Shown piece by piece: positions 17,427 through 26,274 of a DNA stretch of 64,000 nt. Where the stretch lies: assembly GCF_023093535.1 (NCBI RefSeq), contig NZ_CP095757.1, positions 1,116,001 through 1,180,000 of the forward strand. Direction: 5' to 3'. The translations under genes and the position numbers were made by a program. Within the stretch, counting starts at the first letter, position 1, and each line of letters opens with the position of its first letter. The notes under the pieces are model-generated. The model ran no database searches and was not told the origin of the DNA. It was given only the letters and a program-made list of their open reading frames with translations. The stretch is from Halovivax limisalsi (GTDB taxonomy: Archaea > Halobacteriota > Halobacteria > Halobacteriales > Natrialbaceae).

Positions 17427-18791
17427 ATGACCGTGCCAACGAACGCGCTCGATACGCCGGCGGTCGCGACCGACGTCTCGCTCGAGACGGCCCGCGAGTT
17501 GCTGGTCGACATGGTCGCGACGCCCTCGGTCTCGGGCGCGGAGGACGCGGCCGCCGAGCGCCTTGTGGCATTCTTCGAGGCCCACGACCGCGAAGTCTGG
17601 CGCGACGAGGTCGGCAACGTTCGCGCGCCGGCCGACGACGCCGCGCTCTTTACGTCCCACGTCGACACCGTTCCGGGCGACGTTCCCGTTCGCCTCACCG
17701 CGGCCGAGGACGAGGCGGTGGCCGGGAACGACGCGGAGGCCGATGTCGACGAGGGACTCGACCTCGACGACGCGTCGACCGTCGAAGAGGCGGTCCTCTG
17801 GGGGCGCGGGAGCGTCGACGCGACGGGTCCGTTGTGCGCGATGGCCGTCGCGGCCGTCAGGACGGGTTGTTCGTTCGTCGGCGTCGTCGGCGAGGAGACC
17901 GACTCGCGCGGCGCCCACCACCTCGTCGCCGAGCGCGACGCCCCTGACGCGTTGCTCAACGGCGAACCCTCCGGCGCGAACGGCATCACGCTTGGCTACC
18001 GCGGGCTGGTGGCTGGCACGTACACCGTCTCGACGGCGTCCGGCCACAGCTCCCGCCCGGAGCCGAACGCGGTCGAGGACGCGACGAGCTGGTGGGCGGC
18101 CGTCGAGGCGGCCTGCGACGATGGCGTCTCGACCGGCGACGACACGGACGGCGAGCGCGCTGAAAGCGACGGACCGGGCGGCGACGATTCCGGCCCTGTC
18201 TTCGAGTCGCTGACGACGAAACCGATCGCCATCGAGGGCGGTCCGACCGCCGACGGCCTCGCCGTCGAGGCGCGCGTCGACTTTCAGGTCCGCGTGCCGC
18301 CCGAAACGACGGTCGATGCGGTCAGGTCGACCGTCGCGTCCGTCTCCGAGACGTTCGACGGCACGGTCGAGTGGACCGACGCGATCCCGCCGGTGATGGC
18401 GAGCCCACGCACGCCGGTCGCCCGGGCGCTTCGGACCGCGATCCGCGAGACGGGCGCCGACCCGCGGCTCCTCCGCAAGACGGGGACGAGCGACATGAAC
18501 GTCTACGCCGCGGCGTGGGACTGCCCGATGGCGACCTACGGCCCCGGCAACTCCGCGCTCGACCACGCCCCCGACGAGCGACTCTCGCTATCGAACTACG
18601 ACCGCTCGATCGCCGTCCTCGACGGCGTCGGCAACCGGCTCCGCGAGCGCGCGACCGACTCCGACGACGCCGACTCGCCGACCGAGGCGGACGGCGAGCG
18701 AACCGAATCGACCGCGCAGCACCCCACTACCGACGCGGATCCCTCCACCCCAGAAACTGACCCACGGACACCAGATACCGATCCCCAATGA
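17427..18791 (+). CDS. argE: [LysW]-ornithine hydrolase ArgE/LysK
   Basis: A 454-residue M20-family metallopeptidase releasing ornithine from LysW. Zinc-ligand blocks are seen: TSHVDTVPGDVPV, WGRGSVDATGP, and the catalytic glutamates in GVVGEETDSRGAHH. The body ends near RLRERATD. The last 45 residues are disordered (Asp, Thr, Pro, Glu). A clear Shine-Dalgarno GGAGGT (17413-17418) lies 8 nt before the ATG; it is needed because this is the only junction in the operon without stop/start overlap. The stop overlaps argF by 4 nt. The name lysK is used for the same family. Confidence 0.92.
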   Translation: MTVPTNALDTPAVATDVSLETARELLVDMVATPSVSGAEDAAAERLVAFFEAHDREVWRDEVGNVRAPADDAALFTSHVDTVPGDVPVRLTAAEDEAVAGNDAEADVDEGLDLDDASTVEEAVLWGRGSVDATGPLCAMAVAAVRTGCSFVGVVGEETDSRGAHHLVAERDAPDALLNGEPSGANGITLGYRGLVAGTYTVSTASGHSSRPEPNAVEDATSWWAAVEAACDDGVSTGDDTDGERAESDGPGGDDSGPVFESLTTKPIAIEGGPTADGLAVEARVDFQVRVPPETTVDAVRSTVASVSETFDGTVEWTDAIPPVMASPRTPVARALRTAIRETGADPRLLRKTGTSDMNVYAAAWDCPMATYGPGNSALDHAPDERLSLSNYDRSIAVLDGVGNRLRERATDSDDADSPTEADGERTESTAQHPTTDADPSTPETDPRTPDTDPQ

Positions 18792-19762
18792 GCTACCAGC
18801 CGAACGCAGACATGACCGACGCAACCGAGAACCCGACCGGCCCGACCGCCAGCGACCCCATCCACGTCACCGACGTCGACGACCTCTCGCGAGCCGACCT
18901 CGCGGCCGTCCTCGACCTCGCCGCGGAGTACAAGACGGCACAGGGGCGAGGCTGGACCCACGCCGATCTCTCCGGGCTGACGCTCGGAATGCTGTTCGAG
19001 AAACCGAGTACGCGCACCCGCGTCTCCTTCGAGACGGGGATGACCCAGCTCGGCGGCCACGCCGTCTTCCTCGGCGAGGACGACATCCAGCTTGGAAACG
19101 GCGAACCGATTCGCGACACGTCGCGGGCCCTCTCGCGCTACGTCGACGTGATCATGGCCCGCCTGTTCGACCACGCGGATCTCGAAGAACTCGCTCGCTA
19201 CGCGGACGTGCCGGTGATCAACGGTCTGACCGACGACGCCCATCCCTGCCAGACGCTCGCGGACCTGCTGACCATCCGCGAGACGGTCGGCTCGTTCGAG
19301 TCGGCCAGCGCGACCTGGGTCGGCGACGGCAACAACGTCGCTCAGTCGTTCGTCCTCGGGTGTGCGATGACGGGGATCGACCTCACCGTCGCGACGCCGG
19401 AGGGCTTCGGCGTCGACGAGGCGGTCCTCGATCGCGCCGCCGAACTCGGGACCGCGCCGACGATCGCGTCGGATCCGGCCGCCGCCGTCGACGACGCCGA
19501 CGTCGTCTACACCGACGTCTGGGTGAGCATGGGCCAGGAAGCCCAGCGCGAGGAGCGACTCGAGGCGTTCGACCCCTACCAGGTGAACGACGAGCTCCTC
19601 GCGTCGGCGCCGGCCGACGCGTCCGTCATGCACTGTCTCCCGGCCCACCGCGGCGAGGAGATCACCGACGCCGTCCTCGAAGGTGAGCGCTCGATCGTCT
19701 GGCAACAGGCCGAGAACCGCCTGCACGCCCAGAAGGGACTGCTCGGCTGGCTGCTGGGGTGA
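18788..19762 (+). CDS. argF: Ornithine carbamoyltransferase
   Basis: A 324-residue enzyme forming citrulline from ornithine and carbamoyl phosphate. Seen: the carbamoyl-phosphate motif FEKPSTRTRVSFE, the HPCQTLADLLT block, and the ornithine-binding HCLPAHRGEEI. The start ATG 18788 is in the ATGA overlap with argE; an internal ATG at 18812 is less likely. It closes the operon, supplying citrulline to ArgG encoded at its far end. Confidence 0.95.
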   Translation: MSYQPNADMTDATENPTGPTASDPIHVTDVDDLSRADLAAVLDLAAEYKTAQGRGWTHADLSGLTLGMLFEKPSTRTRVSFETGMTQLGGHAVFLGEDDIQLGNGEPIRDTSRALSRYVDVIMARLFDHADLEELARYADVPVINGLTDDAHPCQTLADLLTIRETVGSFESASATWVGDGNNVAQSFVLGCAMTGIDLTVATPEGFGVDEAVLDRAAELGTAPTIASDPAAAVDDADVVYTDVWVSMGQEAQREERLEAFDPYQVNDELLASAPADASVMHCLPAHRGEEITDAVLEGERSIVWQQAENRLHAQKGLLGWLLG

Positions 19763-19881
19763 GGCCGTCGTTACGGTGCCGTTGTTGCGAGGAAACGAGA
19801 TATTTCGGCCGCGTGGATTGTGAATTGAACGAAAGAATCCGGGCTATTTATATATCTATCGGCCGTTCGGCCAAAACGTAT

Positions 19882-19959
19882 ATGAGGATCCGCTTGCTCA
19901 TCGGAACGCTCCTGCTGATTTCGGTGCCGGTGTTGCTACTGGCGCTCATCTTCGCCTGA
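19882..19959 (+). CDS. Possible 25-aa single-helix membrane peptide
   Basis: The peptide begins MRIRLLIGTLLLISV and is one hydrophobic helix after two Arg. A strong TATA-like CTATTTATATATC (19844-19856) lies about 30 nt before the ATG. Between box and start is GGCCG-TT-CGGCC (19861-19872), a perfect inverted repeat that could be an operator. Promoter placement and pure hydrophobicity favour a real small gene, but nothing else supports it. Confidence 0.45.
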   Translation: MRIRLLIGTLLLISVPVLLLALIFA

Positions 19960-20126
19960 GCGTCACGGGGACGCATCGCACCGCAATCGGGCGTCGCTCC
20001 GCGACACCACCATCGGGGCGACGGCCGGCCCAGCCAGGGTGGAATCGAACGCGACCGAATCAGTCGAACCGCTTTCGAACGAACACACCGATACCGGCGG
20101 CTCCGCCGATGGACGGTATACGCCTA

Positions 20127-20236
20127 CCACTACAGTATGTCACACCTGCCACTACAGTGTATCACGTCTGCCACTACAGTGTGTCACGTCTGCCACTACA
20201 GTGTGTCACGTCTGCCACTACAGTGTGTCACGTCTG
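20127..20236. repeat. Five-copy 22-bp tandem repeat upstream of thrC
   Basis: Units start at 20127, 20149, 20171, 20193 and 20215, with consensus CCACTACAGTGTGTCACGTC plus TG. The last three are identical; the first two carry three and one changes. Each unit contains CACT-AC-AGTG, an inverted repeat. The period is not a multiple of three, so it is not a coding repeat. The array ends 14 bp before the thrC box A (CTTTTAGG, 20251-20258), a position fitting cooperative regulator binding, one site every two helical turns. Confidence 0.9.
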
Positions 20237-20281
20237 CCACCATCGCCCGACTTTTAGGCCGGCGGGCCGTCGACACAGCCG

Positions 20282-21547
20282 ATGACCCTCTCGCCGACCG
20301 CCGAGGCGCCGACGCCGCCGTCCGCCGCCGAGGATGGCGTCTGGCTCTCCTGTATCGACTGCGAAGCCTCGTTCGCACCGTTCGACGCCGTCCGCTACAC
20401 CTGCGATGACTGTGGCGGACTACTGGAGGTGCGCTACGCGTCGCCGGCGTCGCTGTCCGACTTCGAGGGATCCGGCGTCTGGCGCTACGCCGACGCGCTC
20501 CCGCTCGACGGTGGCGTCTCGATCCAGGAGGGCGCGACGCCGCTGTACCGCGTGCCCGACCTGGCCGACGACGTCGGCGTCGAGACGCTGCGGATCAAAC
20601 ACGAGGGGATGAACCCGACCGGCTCGTTCAAGGATCGCGGGATGACCGTCGGCGTCGCCGTCGCGCGGGAACTCGGGGTCGACCGCCTCGCCTGCGCCTC
20701 GACGGGCAACACCAGCGCCGCCCTCGCAGCCTACGGCTCGCGGGCGGGCATGGAGACGCTCGTCCTGCTCCCCGCCGGCAAGGTCGCGGCGGGGAAGGTC
20801 GCCCAGGCGAGCCTCCACGGTGCGCGCATCCTCGAGGTCGACGGCAACTTCGACGCCTGCCTCGACCTCGTCCAGGCCCTGGCCGACCGCGGCGAGGCCT
20901 ACCTGCTCAACTCGCTCAACCCGTTCCGCCTCGAGGGCCAGAAGACGATCGGCCTCGAGATTCTCGAACGGTTCCGCGCCGACCACGGCACGTTTCCCAA
21001 CCGGATCGTCCTCCCGGTCGGCAACGCGGGCAACACGGCCGCGCTCTACAAGGCGTTTCGCGAACTCGTCGCGGCGGGCGATCTCGCCGTCGACGAGGTC
21101 CCGAAACTCACGGGCGTCCAGGCCGAGGGCGCCGCGCCGATGGTCGAGGCGATCGAGAACGGCGCCGACGAGATCCGCCGCTGGGACGACGTCGAGACCC
21201 GGGCCACCGCGATCCGGATCGGCAACCCCGTCAACGCGCCGAAGGCCCTGCCCGGCATCCGCGAGACGGGCGGCACCGCGGTGGCCGTCTCCGACGTCGA
21301 GATCACCGACGCTCAGCGCGACCTCGCGGAGGCGGGGATCGGCGTCGAACCCGCCTCGGCGGCGTCCTTCGCCGGGCTGCGAAAACTCCGTGATGACGGT
21401 GTGGTCGGCGAGGACGAGCAGATCGTCTGTCTGACCACCGGCCACCTCCTGAAGGATCCCGACGCGGCCGCCGCGGCCGGGACCGACCCCGAACCCGTAC
21501 CGAGCGACCTCGAGGGCGTGCTCGACCATCTGGCCGAACAGCCGTAA
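20282..21547 (+). CDS. thrC: Threonine synthase
   Basis: A 421-residue PLP enzyme converting O-phosphohomoserine to threonine. It begins with a zinc-ribbon-like segment (Cys 24, 27, 41, 44) found in many archaeal ThrC. The PLP lysine is K117 in NPTGSFKDRG; LPVGNAGNTAALYKA binds the cofactor phosphate. It is single and monocistronic. The box A at 20251 is about 26 nt upstream, so it is leaderless, with the 22-bp repeat array just beyond. Confidence 0.93.
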   Translation: MTLSPTAEAPTPPSAAEDGVWLSCIDCEASFAPFDAVRYTCDDCGGLLEVRYASPASLSDFEGSGVWRYADALPLDGGVSIQEGATPLYRVPDLADDVGVETLRIKHEGMNPTGSFKDRGMTVGVAVARELGVDRLACASTGNTSAALAAYGSRAGMETLVLLPAGKVAAGKVAQASLHGARILEVDGNFDACLDLVQALADRGEAYLLNSLNPFRLEGQKTIGLEILERFRADHGTFPNRIVLPVGNAGNTAALYKAFRELVAAGDLAVDEVPKLTGVQAEGAAPMVEAIENGADEIRRWDDVETRATAIRIGNPVNAPKALPGIRETGGTAVAVSDVEITDAQRDLAEAGIGVEPASAASFAGLRKLRDDGVVGEDEQIVCLTTGHLLKDPDAAAAAGTDPEPVPSDLEGVLDHLAEQP

Positions 21548-21680
21548 CGTGGGCGGTGCCGCGCGGCGATTCCGCCCGCGGCCCCTTCGTCCCAGCCGCG
21601 ATGCGCCTGGCCGAACGCCGCCCGAAGTTGTGCCTCATCTTTTATCCGCTCTCGATGTGACGTGCGGTACGACACCGCTC

Positions 21681-22787
21681 ATGGAGATAACTCGCGTCGA
21701 AACGGTCCCGTACGGCATCCCCGTCGAAGGCTTTGCGGACTCGTACACCGAATTCGAGCGCTCGAACGCCGTGCTCGTGAGGATACACGCCGACACCGGT
21801 CACGTCGGTATCGGTGAAGCCTGCGCCTGGGAGCCGGAATTCTACGGCGAGACGCTCGAATCGATCGACACGACGATACGGAACTACGCCGCGCCCGCGA
21901 TCGTCGGCGAGGATCCCACCGATATCGGCCGCGTGTTACGGCTGGTCGACGAGCGACTCGCGCGCATCACCTGCGTGAAGGAGGGGATCGACCTGGCGTT
22001 GCACGACCTGGTCGGAAAGATCCTCGAGGTGCCGGCCTACACGTTACTCGGGGGGAAGTTCCGCGACAGCGTTCGGGTGGCCGCCGAGGTCGGACTGGAC
22101 ACGCCGGAGGCGATGGTCGACGAGGCGCTCGACATCCTGGGAGACGGGATCGAGGTCGTCAAGATCAAGGGATCGAGCGATCCCGACCTGGACGTTCGAC
22201 GCATCCGGGCGATCCGGGACGAACTCGGAGACGACGTTCCCCTGCGCCTCGACCCCAACGCGGCCTGGAACGCGACGGAGACGATCCGCGTCCTGCGGGC
22301 GGTGGAGGACTGTCATCTCCAGGTCGTCGAACAACCGGTTCCCACGGACGACCTCTCCGGCCTCGCTCACGTTCGCGCCAACAGTAGCGTCCCCGTGATG
22401 GCCGACGAAAGCATCTGGACCTCGGGTGACGCGGTGACGTTGTACGATTACGACGCCGCCGATCTCGTCAACCTCAAGATCGCCAAGACCTGCGGGCTCC
22501 ATCGCGGCAAGAAGATCGAGACCGCGGCCGAAGCGTTGGGGCTCGGCAGCATCGCGGGTACCGAACTCGAGCCGGGCATCTCGTCCGTCGCCAAGGTCCA
22601 CTTCGCCGCGTCCATGCGCGACCACCCGCTGGCGAGCGAGTTCACGGAACTCGTCCAGGTGGACGGATCCATCCTCGAAACCCCGCTGGAGGTCGTCGAC
22701 GGCGCCGTCGACGTACCCGATGGACCGGGATTCGGCGTCGAGATCGACGAAGACGCTCTGCAGGAGTACGCCATCGACGTCTCGTGA
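21681..22787 (+). CDS. Enolase-superfamily (MLE subgroup) racemase/epimerase-like enzyme
   Basis: A 368-residue protein of the muconate lactonizing enzyme subgroup. Expected catalytic pieces are in place: K161/K163 (KIKG), metal ligands D191 (LDPNAAW), E217 (VEQPV) and D242 (ADES), and the opposite lysine K266 (VNLKIAK). This two-lysine arrangement suits 1,1-proton transfer, as in dipeptide epimerases, N-acylamino-acid racemases or o-succinylbenzoate synthase; substrate cannot be chosen. TATA-like CTTTTATCC is at about 21641. Neighbours give no pathway. Confidence 0.82.
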   Translation: MEITRVETVPYGIPVEGFADSYTEFERSNAVLVRIHADTGHVGIGEACAWEPEFYGETLESIDTTIRNYAAPAIVGEDPTDIGRVLRLVDERLARITCVKEGIDLALHDLVGKILEVPAYTLLGGKFRDSVRVAAEVGLDTPEAMVDEALDILGDGIEVVKIKGSSDPDLDVRRIRAIRDELGDDVPLRLDPNAAWNATETIRVLRAVEDCHLQVVEQPVPTDDLSGLAHVRANSSVPVMADESIWTSGDAVTLYDYDAADLVNLKIAKTCGLHRGKKIETAAEALGLGSIAGTELEPGISSVAKVHFAASMRDHPLASEFTELVQVDGSILETPLEVVDGAVDVPDGPGFGVEIDEDALQEYAIDVS

Positions 22788-22895
22788 CGAGAGCGATCGA
22801 CGGTGTGGCGTCCGGTCGAACCGGTGTCGGTCGCCCGGCTTCCTCCGGGACGTATCGGAAAGTATTATAATTCCCCTGAAACTACCGTCGAACGC

Positions 22896-24068
22896 ATGTG
22901 CCCTCCCCACTCGCGCCGTAGTCTGATCGCCGCGTCGGGTGCCGCCCTCGTCGCGTCGTCACTCGCCGGTTGTCTCGGAGAACTGGGACCTCCGGGTTCC
23001 GACGGGAATGCGTCGGATCCGTCCGAGGCGAACCCGTCGCCGCAACTGCCGCCCGGCGTTGCCGAGGACGGAATCGTCAACCACGGACAACTCCGTTCGG
23101 CCCATCGCGAACGCCTCCGCGATAACGGGTTCGTGATCGATCTCGCGATGCGTGACGGATCGGATTCGTCGGATGAACCGACACCTGCTGTCGACGTGAC
23201 GGCCGAACGCGGTGAACATGGAATGTCGTCCGCCCTGTCCGGGACGATCGACACGCGCGACGGTGTCGAACAACTGGATCAGTGGGTGACGGAATCGCAC
23301 GGTATTACTCGCGTCGATCGGGGCGACGAGGTCAGATACCACGTTATCGATCGCCGCGGGCTCTCGATGCGGAGATACCTCGTACCCGACCCGCTCTCCG
23401 AGGCCATTGCCGACGGATCGTTTCGCGTCGAAGAGACGGTCGTTCGCGACGGTGCGACGCTCACGACGCTCGTCGCGACAGACCTCGATCCCGCTCCGTG
23501 GGGTGAGGACTCGACGGACGCCGCGGATCCCGACTCGGCGACGCTCGTCGTCGACGATACGGGCGTCATCCGCGAGGCGTCGATCGCACACCCTGCTGAG
23601 GAGGGGGCAGTCTCGTACGCCGTCGTCGAGGTCGGTCTCGAGGAGCCGGCCGAACCCGCCTGGACCGACGACGTGCCGGAGATCGCGTTCGCCAGCGTGG
23701 AGATCGACGTCGACGTTGTGGCCGAAAACCGCGCCGTCGCAGTCGAGAACGTCGGTGACGATTCCGTCCCTGCGGGTTCGACCGTGACGGTTACCGACGA
23801 CGCCGTCGACTATCAGTGGTCCCTCGACTCCCCGCTTCCGTCGGGGGACGTGCGGTACCTCTCGGTTCGAGACGGTGAACCGGTGAGCAGCGACGAGCAA
23901 CCATCCGAGGACGCGACGGAATTCGAGTCGCCGATCTCCGTCTCGGTCGTCTCGCCGGGCGGAGTGTCGTTCGCGAACGCGTCGATGGCCTGGTCGTCGG
24001 ATTCGGACGCCGCGGAGGACGGCGGCGCATCCGGGAACACGGCCGCCGGGAGCGGATCCGACGACTAG
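22896..24068 (+). CDS. Secreted lipoprotein, haloarchaeal, function unknown
   Basis: A 390-residue exported protein. The N-terminus MCPPHSRRSLIAASG leads into lipobox LAGC (Cys at about residue 28), and SRRSLI suggests the Tat route usual in haloarchaea. The rest is acidic and beta-rich with a Ser/Gly/Asp linker at the C-terminus. The ATG at 22896 is chosen because the TATA-like GTATTATAATT (about 22862) sits 30 nt before it and the signal peptide starts there. No catalytic motif is recognised. Confidence 0.75.
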   Translation: MCPPHSRRSLIAASGAALVASSLAGCLGELGPPGSDGNASDPSEANPSPQLPPGVAEDGIVNHGQLRSAHRERLRDNGFVIDLAMRDGSDSSDEPTPAVDVTAERGEHGMSSALSGTIDTRDGVEQLDQWVTESHGITRVDRGDEVRYHVIDRRGLSMRRYLVPDPLSEAIADGSFRVEETVVRDGATLTTLVATDLDPAPWGEDSTDAADPDSATLVVDDTGVIREASIAHPAEEGAVSYAVVEVGLEEPAEPAWTDDVPEIAFASVEIDVDVVAENRAVAVENVGDDSVPAGSTVTVTDDAVDYQWSLDSPLPSGDVRYLSVRDGEPVSSDEQPSEDATEFESPISVSVVSPGGVSFANASMAWSSDSDAAEDGGASGNTAAGSGSDD

Positions 24069-24191
24069 CCCGAACGCCGGCCCAACCGCCCGCCCGCGTG
24101 GACTTTTGATCGACGAATCGGCCGACGAAAGCATGTCTGACGGAGGGCTGACTGAACCTTTTGTTCCATCTTCCCGTAGCCACCGTTCCCG

Positions 24192-24515
24192 ATGCCCGTC
24201 CAGCAACACTCCACCACCCGACCCGCGGATGACGACCCGGCGGCCGCCGGCGCCGAGGGAGGCACCGTCCCGGTCGAGACGGTCGAGCGCGTCGACGAGT
24301 CGCCGTCGCCGCTTCCCGGCCAGATCGAGCGCGCCCGATTGCGGGCGCAGATTAGCGCCCTGGAGCGCGAGCTCGCGGCCCGCGAGCGTCGCCACGAGGC
24401 GATCGTCCGCCAGTACGAACTGATCCTCGAGGATCGATCGACGACGGCCGACGGCGACCGGCGACGGCCGGGTTCGGCGTCGCTCCTCGAGCGACTCTTC
24501 GGAACCGATCGATAA
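24192..24515 (+). CDS. Small acidic coiled-coil protein (107 aa)
   Basis: A disordered acidic N-terminal half, then a helix of charged heptads (about residues 45-80, IERARLRAQISALERELA onward) able to form a coiled coil, then a Ser/Arg tail with LLERLFGTDR. It has no membrane segment. The composition is clearly that of a real haloarchaeal protein. Family and role are unknown. It is convergent with serA, which ends 13 bases away. Confidence 0.65.
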   Translation: MPVQQHSTTRPADDDPAAAGAEGGTVPVETVERVDESPSPLPGQIERARLRAQISALERELAARERRHEAIVRQYELILEDRSTTADGDRRRPGSASLLERLFGTDR

Positions 24516-24527
24516 GGGGGATCGATC

Positions 24528-26108
24528 CTACGCCGAGAGCGTCAGGTAGCGCACGTCGATGATGCGCTCGTCGGCTTCGAGTTGCTCGCGCGCTTTTTCG
24601 GGAACCTCGGTGTCGACGTTGTAGACGGTGAGCGCCTCGCCGCCGATGGCCTCGCGCGCGTTGAACATGCCGGCGATGTTGACGCCGTGGTCGCCCATCA
24701 CGCTCCCGATGAGGCCGATGACGCCCGGTTCGTCCGTGTTTCGCGTGACCACCATCTTGCCGTGGGGAATCGCGTCGACGCGGTAGTCGTCGATGCGGAC
24801 GATGCGCTGATCGTCGCCGGCAAAGAGCGTGCCGTCGACGGTGAGCTCCTCGTCGCCGTTCGAGACGGTCACCGAGAGGAGGCTCTGGAAGTCCGCGGTC
24901 TGGCGGGTCTTGGACTCGACGACGTCGACGCCGCGGTCCTCGGCGATCTGCGGGGCGTTGACGGCGTTGACCTGCCACTCCAGCGGCGAGAAGACGCCTT
25001 CGAGCGCGCTGGCGGTGAGGAACTCGACGTCCTCCTCGGCCAGCTCGCCCTCGTAGGTCACCTCGACGCGCTCGATCCGCCCGTCGAGTAACTGCGTCGC
25101 GATGTTGCCCGCCGTCTCCGCGAGGTCGACGTAGGGTTCCAGCCGGCCGAACGCGGTCTCGTCGATCGACGGCGCGTTGAGCGCGTTCGCGACGGGTTCG
25201 CCCGAGAGGGCGGCGACGACCTGCTCGGCCGTCGAGGTGGCGACGTTCTCCTGGGCGGCCGCGGTCGATGCGCCCAGGTGCGGGGTGAGGACGACGTCCT
25301 CGACGTCGAGCAGCGGCGAGTCCGCGGAGAGGGGTTCCTCCGCGAAGACGTCGAGCGCGGCGCCGGCGATCGTTCCGTCGTCGACCGCCGCGGCCAGGGC
25401 GTCCTCGTCGACGATGCCGCCCCGGCCGACGTTGACGAGGTAGCCGCCGTCGAGCGCCGCGAGCTCGTCGGCGCCGATCAGCCCCTCCGTCTCGGGGGTG
25501 AGCGGGGTGTGGATCGTCAGCACGTCGGCGGCAGCGAGGCACTCGTCGAGATCGACGAGTTCGGCGCCCAGACGCTCGGCCCGCTCCGACGAGATGTACG
25601 GGTCGAACGCGACGATATCCATTCCGAGCGCGTCGAGCTTCTTCGCGACCTCCTGGCCGACCCGGCCGAGGCCGACGATCCCGAGCGTGCGGCCGTTGAG
25701 CTCCGTCCCGAGGAACTCGCTCTTGGCCCACTCGCCGGCCGCGAGCCGGGCGTGGGCCTGCGGGATCGACCGCGCGGTCGCGAACGTCATCGCGACGGTG
25801 TGCTCGGCGGCCGCGCGGACGTTGCCCTCGGGCGCGTTGGCGACGATGACGCCCTGGTCGGTGGCGGCGTCGATGTCGATGTTGTCCACGCCGATGCCCG
25901 CTCGCCCGACGATGACGAGGTCCTCGCCCGCCTCGAGCACCTCGCGGGTCACCTCCGTCCCCGAGCGGACGATCAGGGCCGAGGCGTCGGAGACGGCCTC
26001 CAGCAGCGCCTCGCCTTCGAGTTCGTAACCCGTCTCGACTTCGAAGCCGGCGTCGCGGAGGACGTCGAGTCCCGCGTCTGCGATGGGGTCGGTGACCAGA
26101 ACCTGCAT
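24528..26108 (-). CDS. serA: D-3-phosphoglycerate dehydrogenase
   Basis: A 526-residue long-form SerA. It oxidises 3-phosphoglycerate to 3-phosphohydroxypyruvate, the first step of serine synthesis. Seen: NAD-binding TLGIVGLGRVGQEVA, INVGRGGIVDEDAL, the catalytic His in LTPHLGAST, an intervening regulatory domain, and a C-terminal ACT domain (RNTDEPGVIGLIGSVM), the usual serine-feedback site. The start MQVLVTDPIA (26108) is chosen over in-frame 26180 because homologs start there and a box-A-like GTTTACC lies 26 nt upstream. Confidence 0.94.
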   Translation of the reverse strand: MQVLVTDPIADAGLDVLRDAGFEVETGYELEGEALLEAVSDASALIVRSGTEVTREVLEAGEDLVIVGRAGIGVDNIDIDAATDQGVIVANAPEGNVRAAAEHTVAMTFATARSIPQAHARLAAGEWAKSEFLGTELNGRTLGIVGLGRVGQEVAKKLDALGMDIVAFDPYISSERAERLGAELVDLDECLAAADVLTIHTPLTPETEGLIGADELAALDGGYLVNVGRGGIVDEDALAAAVDDGTIAGAALDVFAEEPLSADSPLLDVEDVVLTPHLGASTAAAQENVATSTAEQVVAALSGEPVANALNAPSIDETAFGRLEPYVDLAETAGNIATQLLDGRIERVEVTYEGELAEEDVEFLTASALEGVFSPLEWQVNAVNAPQIAEDRGVDVVESKTRQTADFQSLLSVTVSNGDEELTVDGTLFAGDDQRIVRIDDYRVDAIPHGKMVVTRNTDEPGVIGLIGSVMGDHGVNIAGMFNAREAIGGEALTVYNVDTEVPEKAREQLEADERIIDVRYLTLSA

Positions 26109-26274
26109 ACCCTCCCTCGCCGGCCGGCCGGGTAAACAGTTGCGAAGTGTGCAGTATTGACGGTGCCGACGGGGAGACAATTTCGCGACCGAACGAATCC
26201 GGAATTCGAGGCAGTTGACCGGTCCACGCGTCTGCGTCGGCGGTCACGCCACCCCTCCGGGCCGGTCGACCCGC

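Noticed and set aside
20127-20236. Repeat array considered as a CRISPR
   Set aside because: Units are directly adjacent with no spacers and are only 22 bp; no cas gene is nearby.
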